From: Epiperipatus broadwayi | Taxonomy: Eukaryota; Onychophora; Udeonychophora; Euonychophora; Peripatidae | Length of the DNA stretch: 64,000 bases | Reading direction: 5' to 3' | Assembly (NCBI GenBank): GCA_028023455.1 | Contig: JAQFVV010000550.1 | Coordinates: 60,001-124,000 of the forward strand | In this document: piece after piece, positions 56,390 through 64,000 of the stretch | Position numbering within the stretch: the first letter of the stretch is position 1 | Layout: the number at the start of each line of letters is the position of its first letter | The notes under the pieces: model-generated | What the model saw: only the letters and a program-made list of their open reading frames with translations | Database searches by the model: none | What the model was told of the DNA's origin: nothing | Made by a program: the position numbers and the translations under genes

Positions 56390-57030
56390 ACATTGTTGAC
56401 AGAAAACCATTAAACTTTAGACTCAATATTTTTTATTGGCTGAGTGAATTAAAGTTTTAAACTTTTGATTGGTTTAATTATAGAATCAGCAGTAAAAATA
56501 TATACATCTTTTAATATTGAATTCATTTGTAAAAAGCTAATTAATAATTTATCAGATTATGAAAGTGAACGAAAGTTTTTCCAAAAATAAATTTCTATTT
56601 ATAATTATAAAAATATTCTATAGCAGAGAATCTAAAAAAATGTTTGTAACCTATTAGAAAATGCTGTGTACATCATTGATTTTTTTTCTCAATTTATGTT
56701 CATGTAAAAATAAAGAATTTTTACTAAAATCTTAACTATTTTTCTAAAATAATTATATTTCCATCATATTTTATCAAAATAAGTTGTAATTATAAATTTT
56801 ATTAAACGCTCACTATTATTTCAGTAATAGTTTAACAGGGCTGTAAACCTTAGCAATGAGTGTCTGAAAAAATCATCACTAGGGACCTCTCTTTTCTTCA
56901 TAGCATAAGCATGTGTTTTAAAGACCTACAGAGGTCCCTAGTGATGATTTTTTCAGACGCTCATTGCTAAGGTTTACAGCCTTGTTAAAACTATTACCAA
57001 AATAAGTTATAATATGTAAAAAATATTCTA
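56390..57030 (-). repeat. Interspersed repeat E, copy 2, with an internal hairpin insertion
   Basis: 56,390-56,780 is the reverse complement of 44,850-45,255, and 56,994-57,030 continues the match (44,885-44,925). A CAAAATAAGTT-TAAT block occurs on both sides (56,771 and 56,997) of a foldback, which looks like a duplicated target around an insertion. Confidence 0.6.
56832..57000. repeat. Foldback with arms of about 68 bp
   Basis: TAATAGTTTAACAGGGCTGT... through GGGACCTCT (56,832-56,901) pairs with AGAGGTCCC... to ...GTTAAAACTATTA (56,930-57,000), nearly perfect, spacer about 30 bases. Confidence 0.88.
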
Positions 57031-57034
57031 AAAT

Positions 57035-58695
57035 ATACATTCTCATTTTGAATATCAAAAGAAAAACTTGGAACTGGCAAATTTGTTGTCAATCACTCTC
57101 TTTAGTTCAAAATGAGCAACAACAAATTAGCACCTCATGGTATATCTTAAGCATTAAAAAGACCATAAATTCACTACAATAACACAAAAATTTACATTTG
57201 AGGGTGACTTGAAGCCATGAATGAAAATTTTTAGCTGATGCATATTATTAAACACAGTTTGAGACTGAATTTGGTGCTAATTGTGTTTTCTCTTATGACA
57301 AATCTGATTTCTTATCAGTTCACAAATGTACCCACATATTGTCAAATAGCGATAATGATTAACATATGTATAAAAAAATGGGAAATAAATTACACATAAA
57401 AACATATTGTTTTGAATAAAATTAAATAGTTAGTAAAAAAAAGTTTGTCCTGTATCAGTTTTTTTCAAATATTTGAAATTCTTTATTAGTCATACTTTAT
57501 TTCCTTATTAGTTTTATGCAAATTTTAAAGTGATTTTACCTTGTTGCTTTGCTTTTCTGTGATTTTTGAAAATTATGGAACATATCCCACATTTTTCAAT
57601 GTAAGTTAAGTCTATTTTTGTGCAATTTCTTTTATGTGGTTTTTTTGTGAAATCTATCTACCGCATAAAAAGAGACCCAGGTGTAGTTTACTTTTGGAGA
57701 AATAACGCCAAAGATAGATATATTGATATATTTGTTTAAGAAAGTATTAGTATGGAAAATTTCTTTAAAAAACTCATTATCTTGAATCTATAATAACTGA
57801 TTTAAGATGTAATTGCTTAATGCACCTCAATTAGTCATATAAAGATAATTTTACAATAACATCCTACTATCAATGGAAAAACTAAAAATATAGCAACATT
57901 AGTTACAAAAAAAGTTATAAAACTATGGTAATAGCAATCTTAAACATTCAGGAGGATGACACCAAAGATGTCAAAAATATTGAAAATTAGGATTCATTAT
58001 TCTTGTAAAAGATTATTTTAAAATGAAATTACTAAAAACATAATAATAACTTCTTTTATTGACCATGTTTAAATTTAGATCTAAGATATGTTTTTAGGTA
58101 CATAGGTGGAAATTTATATGATTGATCAGTATTACATTGCATTATGTCTAAAAACCTTAGTATTGATAACGAGAAAAATATCAATCAAAATCTGAAAACA
58201 AAATTGATAAAACATAGTCTATTTAATATTTAAAAAGTCAATGTTTTTTTTTATAATAAATTTGTTGATTTGCTGTAAGGGGTTCATAAAAATTGTGAAA
58301 AGTTGCTTGTTTTAAAGTGGTCTATTAAAGTATGAAGTTATAAACTGCATAAATGATAAAATATTAAATAGTAGTAATGAGAAGAAATCATGACAATATA
58401 TTTTTATTTATAAAATATAACATTTTAAGGGAAAATATTAATAACTAAATAAGAATAGAAAAAAAATCAGTATATATTTTTAAGTTTATTAAATGTCATA
58501 TTTAGAAAATATGAAGGAAATTTAATCTTTTAATATAAAAAAAAAATTATTACAGTAATTTTTCCTGAAATAAAATTTTTATATTAATGATACACAGATA
58601 AATTTTGCATTTTTTTACATAATCATGGAAAAAATAATTATAAGATGTAAAGTTGATGAACATAAAAAGAATATTCTCATAAATATATCAAATAA
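57035..58695. other. AT-rich stretch, nothing recognised
   Basis: No feature found. Confidence 0.5.
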
Positions 58696-58699
58696 TTTT

Positions 58700-59140
58700 T
58701 TTTTCTAACATTTGTTCTTTGCAATTACATAAAATAATAAATACTTTAAAATGTAATAGAAACCCATGCACTGATGTTCTTAAAATATTTGATTTAAATG
58801 ACGATTTAAATGTTTTCATTTGTAATAAAAGTATTCATCAAAAGCAATTTTCTAATATATCAGTAGATACAATTATTAGACTCATTTATAAAAAAGGAAG
58901 CAAAATAATTTTAATTACAGACCTATAATTATTGTTTCTGCTATATGTAAAATAATTGAGAAATATTTATATAATGCAATTAAACACTTTTCACATATAT
59001 TTTTTTAATAACAATATGAGCCTTAGAAAAGTAAAAATACAAATAGTCTTCTATTATTATCATATTACCTGCAGCTTTGAAGACTATTATGAGTTTATAA
59101 ATGGTTCTGCAATCAGCATGGATATTCTACAGCATTCATT
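58700..59140 (+). pseudogene. LINE reverse transcriptase fragment, third type
   Basis: Frames give IIRLIYKKGSK (58,870-58,905), then in the next frame NYRPIIIVSAICKIIEKYLY (about 58,910-58,975) and a YGFCNQHGYSTAFIDSY-like block (about 59,090-59,145). This order is that of LINE polymerases, but the wording (KKGSK, SAICKIIEK) differs from LINE-A and LINE-B. Confidence 0.6.
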
Positions 59141-59159
59141 TGATAGTTATTTGTACATT

Positions 59160-59990
59160 TGAAGAAAAAACTTTAACTATAATGTATATTCAGTGATAAT
59201 AATTTTGCTAAAAAATCTAAATTTCAATATTATTTAGAGAAAACTAAGAAAATAATATCTCAAGTAAACAGAAAATAGAAATGGAAATGGATTTTAAATA
59301 AAAAGGAAAGCTTTTTGATGGATGCAATGGAGTTGACTGTGGCTTTTGTTTAAAACCTGAAAAGTGAAAATTATCAGTTAACATAATTCGTTTAGTTGTT
59401 TATTTTATTTTTAAAATTAAATTAATTAATATTTTTTTTATGAATGTGTGACATTTAGATGCAAATTATATTTGAAATTTTGTTTATACATGAAAATAAG
59501 CATAATAATGTAAACAGGAAATTATAGTCAATTAGATTTATTTCAATATCATAAAAGTTATTTTACTTTAAATTATAAATTAAATTTTTAGATTTTGAAG
59601 TCTATTTTAGTTATTTGAATGTATTTTTATACAAACATGCATTATTAATATAAAATTGAGTAATTATTAGGGAAAATTCCTAATGTCCACTCCATATGTT
59701 CTTGTCATTGCAGCTATTATTACTATGTGATTATTTATATAGTATATAAACATGGACAGACTGCTCACCAACACACAATAGCCAGCATGGTGAGTTTATA
59801 GGCTTTTTATCTCTAAGTTTAGGCTTTTTATCTCTAAGTTTAAGATCAAGAAACAAAATGGTCTTTATTCTCAGTTGCCTTATAAGGCAGAATAAATGTA
59901 TGTGTAAGTGATAAATATTTTTCCAATAGATATATACAATCATGATAGACAAAAATAAATCATGTCCCTTATTCCCAGGAAGCTGTAAAG
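59160..59990. other. AT-rich stretch with one small tandem repeat
   Basis: A 22-bp unit AGGCTTTTTATCTCTAAGTTT occurs twice at about 59,801-59,844. The stretch from 59,890 may be the LINE-B leader. Confidence 0.45.
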
Positions 59991-59999
59991 TCACCAACA

Positions 60000-60640
60000 A
60001 AAGCAACGATTGATGGCCAAAAGTGGAGGGTGCTAAGAACCCCCTAATTGTGAACTCAGGTTATCATTTGATAATGACCTTTTATTTAGGTACTTACAAC
60101 TGCAAATCACTTTCAAGTGAAGGAAGATTGCAAGAATTAGAAGAACTGTCTTATATTAAGTGGGACATTATTGGACTTTGTGAAGTCAGAAGAAAAGATG
60201 AAGAGACAATTGATTTAAAAAGTGGACATGTACTCTACTATAAAAACACCGATATTGAAATACAAGTGGAGTAGCAGTCATTATAAATAAAAAGTGGAAG
60301 AACAACATTGTGGATATTGATGGTGTATTGGATTGAATGGCAATATTAATTATACAACTTAATAGCAGATGTCAAATTCAGATAATTAAGGTTTATGCCT
60401 CAACATGTTCTCATAGTGATGAAGTAGTAGAAGATTTTTATATGAATGTACAAAAGGCTTTTGATCAGAGTAAACATTTTTAAATTGTTATGGTAGACTT
60501 TAATGCTAAAATTGGTAAACAAATGAAAGATGAAAGTGCTTTGGTAATTTTGGTTATGGTAATAGAAATAATAGAGGACATAGACTTATGGAATTTTCAG
60601 AAAAATAAAAACTTTATATTATGAATTCTTTTTCTGTAAA
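60000..60640 (+). pseudogene. LINE-B endonuclease, N-terminal part
   Basis: Starting at about 60,086: LGTYNCKSLSSEGRLQELEE, WDIIGLCEVRRKDEE (metal-binding Glu), GVAVIINKKWKNN (60,272), ...HSDEVVEDFYMNVQKAF (60,410), VDFNAKIGKQ (60,490). This is the apurinic-type endonuclease of RTE-like LINEs, broken by a frameshift at 60,272 and stops after. It continues at 61,365 beyond an insertion. Confidence 0.85.
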
Positions 60641-60879
60641 ATCTATATTTGTGTTAATATAAATACACATGTAAACTATAAGATATATAAGTATCATTTC
60701 TATATTAAATAGACAATCACTATCTTAACAAATGATAAATTTTGTATTCAAACGCTTTTGAAAATCTAAGTTTTCATTTTCAACAAATAGCTGAAATAAA
60801 ATATGCAAATTAGAGTGGACTAGATTTTCATTGAGACTAGATCTGCCACTTCCTGGAGATGGCATATAATGTTTCTTTT

Positions 60880-61262
60880 TTTATTCATGAAGTAGACATC
60901 AGAGATGATATAAATAGCCTCTTTAACTCTCCTTCACAACTCATGCTGCTCTCTGCACACCATGCAAGATTTGTCTGGCCTGCACTGGTGTTCTGTGGAA
61001 GCTGGGAGCTGCACAAAAATGGAAGGGTGGAATGGATCCACCAGAGCCTTATTGTATACATGTATATGTTGTACAAGTCTTGTATGGATGGATGCCCTAG
61101 TCTCACCATAATATGCCACCAGGCAATTATTGTTATTACACACAATCTTGTAAATGACCTCTTGGGCATATATTGGGAGGATGTGGTCTTTAGTATTGTC
61201 TATGCATCTATTCAAATTGGGCAGAGAGCGGTAACACAAGCTAAAATCATTAATAAAGATTG
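60880..61262 (-). pseudogene. PLE-4 GIY-YIG fragment inserted in LINE-B
   Basis: Minus strand: EVIYKIVCNNNNCLVAYYGE is the GIY-YIG core with a YGE variant, TRLVQHI the Arg/His block, and REL.RRVKEAIYI (across a stop) the final block with the catalytic Glu. It separates the LINE-B endonuclease into two parts. The same YGE variant occurs at 24.6 kb. Confidence 0.7.
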
Positions 61263-61364
61263 TGTATAAATCTTTATGTATAATTTTGATATATGGCAGT
61301 AAGATATGAGGTTTTGAGAAACATATTAAAGGAAATGGACATGGAGAAGGTACAGCAGAACTGG

Positions 61365-62410
61365 ATTATATTTTGACTAACAGAAAATACATATTTCAAG
61401 ACTGTAATATTCTTAATAATTTTAACACAGGAAGTGATCTACTATTAGTAAGATGTAAGATATGTGTTAACGAAAAGCTAGAGAGTCAAAAATTATTAAG
61501 AAAAACAATATTTACAGTTAATAATCCTAATCTTCTGAAACATTCTAATGAATTTAAATTAAAACTTACAAATTGGTTTTAAGTATTAGTAGATTTTGAA
61601 CATGATTCAGATTTGAAAGAAATTAATAAGAAAGTAACTGATATATTTGTAAAAACTGCAACAAAGATAGCTGGCAGAAAAAAGCAACAATTCACCAATA
61701 AAATTTCTTCCAAGACTAGAGAATTTATGGGAAAAAAGGAATATGAAGATATACAAAAATGATGCATTAAAAAGAATTGACTACCTCAAATTTTGTAAAA
61801 TGGTGTGTAAAAGAGTTGAAAATGATATAAAAAAGTATAACTGTGAGCTATCAAGTAAAGCTGTAAAAGAGAATAATAGGAAATTTATATCTGCAATAAG
61901 AAAAAAGATGGAATTATTACTAAAAAAAGAGATGACATCATGTAATGGGTAGAAAACTTCTATCAAGAATTATATAGTAATAAAAAATGAGTACCTCATA
62001 TATATCTATTATATTTTCCGAATTGCCCAGAATTTTAAATGAAGAAGTGAGACATGCAATTGCATTTATAAAGAAAGGAAAGGCTCCAGGTAATGATGGA
62101 ATATAATTGATATATATAAAGAAGCAGGTGGAGAAATAATTTTTTTTAGCAATGCTATATACCAAATATCTAAATGATAAAGATATATCAGATGATTGGA
62201 AGAATGCAGTATTAATATTAATATTTTAAAAAGGTGATAAAGAAGATATCAAAACTTACAGATATATCAGCCTTTTATCAGTTTTATACAAAATTTTTAC
62301 CAAGATAATTACAACTTGTCTACAGAGAACATTGGATTTCCATCAACCAAGAGAACAAGCTGGATTTAAAAATGGTTTTAGTACTGTAGATAATATTTAT
62401 GTATTGATAT
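61365..62410 (+). pseudogene. LINE-B endonuclease end and reverse transcriptase start
   Basis: ILTNRKYIFQDCNILNN...GSDLLLVRCKI (61,370-61,470) is the endonuclease end (SDHRLV motif as SDLLLV). Then EEVRHAIAFIKKGKAPGNDG (about 62,040-62,100), DDWKNAVLILIF, KGDKEDIKTYRYISLLSVLY and QPREQAGFKNGFSTVDNIYV (about 62,340-62,400) are LINE polymerase blocks. The copy ends abruptly at about 62,410. Confidence 0.85.
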
Positions 62411-62414
62411 TTAC

Positions 62415-62985
62415 ATGAAATAAAAAATAAATAAAAAAAATTTGAATAAGAATAATCAATTACTGTTTAAATAAATGAATGTAAGTAAAATGTTCATTGA
62501 GAACAATTAAAAATAAATGTAAATATTTAAAAAATAAATTTTCTTAAAAAACTATACATTATGCACAATAGATCAACATATTGATAGCTGCCAATATTAG
62601 CTTCCATTTATCAACAACTGCAATTCTATTTTTATACCAAGAATAAAACTATATCTGGGATAACTATAAATATATTCAAGTTTGTATGAAATAAATAGGG
62701 GTAAAAAACATTTAATGGCAAAAAAAATTTTTTTTTTCAAAGATAAAAAGTGTTTTCATAACATACAACAAAATTTTTATAACGAAGATCAATAAAAACT
62801 TGTGTCTAAACTAGATAATGCAGAATATGTCCATGTTTGATAAATATATCAATGAGTAACCTTTTATTTCAATTTTTCAATAAATACATTTTGGTGGCTA
62901 GTAACAGGTTTTGATTTTTTAATTAACTATCACACTGTAAATAACAATCCCTCTTGTACTTAATAATATATTTATACTTATATAA
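62415..62985. other. AT-rich stretch, nothing recognised
   Basis: No feature found. Confidence 0.5.
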
Positions 62986-62989
62986 TAGT

Positions 62990-64000
62990 TTCTGGTTAAA
63001 CCATGTGTTAGTTTTGATCATTTCCCAATATTTTGATGAAATAGCATCGCTCATTATTATGGTTAACTTTTCAAAGAAAAAAACATTAGATCTCAAATAG
63101 TAACAGTAATGAATATGAGATAAAGAATGAGATTGAGCAGAAGTAGTTGAGCATTCAGAATATGTGTATTAACAAAAGATTTATTTTTTCCAGTTTCACT
63201 ATTAATTGATTTCAATTTTCTATTAGAAGAAAAAATAAAATAAGTTGTCTCCATAAATTTGGAAAACAGTATGCTTTATCTGCTCTATTTAAAACAGTTG
63301 TTCTATTTCATATTTCAATTGACTCCATCATAGTTCTCGAATCATATTTTCTCAAATTAGCAAGTTGTTTAGCATTATCAAAATCAGGTTTGTGACCAAT
63401 GTTTAAAAAATGTGAAGTAAAAACTAGCATATTTAACTTCTGATTAAAGGATATTTTTACGTTCATTAATTTTGACATTAATTCATCTATTACACTAAGC
63501 CACATAGCTTTTTGAGCATGGTAAACATGTAATTTTATAAACATCACAGTATTCCAAAAGTGTGCTGTCTTTAGGTTTATGGAAAAAATCACCAATTGGT
63601 TTGCTAGTGGAAAAAATGATCTTTAAGTTAAAATTAGATAGACTTATACTAATTTTGTCAATCACACTTTTAATCTAAAATAAAACCAATATTAAAAAAA
63701 GTTGAATTATCAATTTTACTTTTTTTTTTAGTATCAATGCTATATAATGTCTTATATATTTGCAACCATTAGAAGGTAGAATATTTTTGTTAGTTCTATT
63801 TCTTAAGTGAGATGATCTTTATTAGATAAACTACAAGCTCTCATCAAAGGATTTTTTGCTACATAAAAGATGTGTGCAGGATGGTGATGAAAATTAAAAT
63901 TAAGATATATGTTTGTGTGTGTGGATTTTCTATAAACTAATATGGATAAGGAGTCATCACATTTTTTTTTTGCAATCAAAACTTCTAGAAAAAAAAGTGA
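62990..64000 (-). pseudogene. PLE-3 copy 4, 3' part, running off the window
   Basis: Minus strand: terminal repeat (62,995-63,110), GIY-YIG domain in the ORF 63,308-63,595 (HFLNIGHKPDFDN...YDSRTMMESIEI; the GIY and YIG triplets themselves are lost), linker to about 63,780, then the HHP-type polymerase block near 63,880. The rest of the polymerase lies beyond the window's end. Confidence 0.78.

Noticed and set aside
60859-61269. 136-codon plus-strand frame
   Set aside because: It is the antisense shadow of the PLE-4 GIY-YIG fragment on the minus strand.

Overview
The window is a stretch of very AT-rich (by eye about three quarters A+T) metazoan nuclear DNA in which I find no confident host gene. 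Nearly everything recognisable is mobile-element sequence, in several layers of insertion and at different stages of decay. The mix (Penelope-like elements with GIY-YIG nucleases, LINEs with apurinic-type endonucleases, a Ty3/Gypsy element, a tRNA-derived SINE, long GATA/TAA/TA microsatellites) fits an invertebrate, possibly an arthropod. I cannot place the species.

Layout. 1.9-4.7 kb: an almost intact Penelope-like element (PLE-1, minus strand) with a single in-frame stop between its reverse transcriptase and GIY-YIG nuclease, terminal repeats and an inverted extra terminal repeat. 5.0-6.3 kb: a few weak, unrecognised coding-exon candidates. 6.8-14.0 kb: a long LINE (LINE-A, minus strand) with ORF1 (Asn/Ser/Thr-rich N-terminus, zinc knuckles) and ORF2 (endonuclease, reverse transcriptase, C-terminal CCHC). 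16.3-18.1, 51.5-51.6 and 60.0-62.4 kb: copies of a second LINE (LINE-B, RTE-like). 24.2-24.9 and 60.9-61.3 kb: GIY-YIG remnants of another PLE family (PLE-4). 29.3-31.1 kb: PLE-2, 5'-truncated, with its 3' end repeated in inverted orientation at the 5' side. 38.6-41.2, 47.4-49.2 and 63.0-64.0 kb: decayed PLE-3 copies. A Ty3/Gypsy element (41,206-47,355) with two diverged LTRs sits inside one PLE-3 copy, bounded by a 5-bp target duplication.

The most interesting content is a set of non-coding repeats of about 400-445 bp that carry hammerhead ribozyme motifs. Family A (36.0-36.9 and 51.8-52.3 kb, plus strand) and family B (25.2-26.65 kb, minus strand, 3.4 tandem units) each contain a complete type I hammerhead fold; family C (21.5-22.7 and 55.9 kb) contains a decaying one. 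They look like animal retrozymes: small non-autonomous retroelements whose tandem transcripts would self-cleave into monomers. The PLE terminal repeats here also carry minimal hammerhead-like motifs, and retrozyme families A and C and elements PLE-1 and PLE-2 all share one odd structure, an inverted partial copy at one edge. This suggests, as inference, that PLE reverse transcriptases in this genome move the retrozymes.

Other structures: a 0.76-kb palindrome (19.5-20.26 kb), several shorter foldbacks, a 2.06-kb TG...CA-bounded insertion in a TA tract (52.28-54.34 kb), and a 0.4-kb repeat found once inside the Ty3/Gypsy element and once, inverted, at 56.4-57.0 kb. Reading frames here are interrupted often, so coordinates of old elements are approximate.
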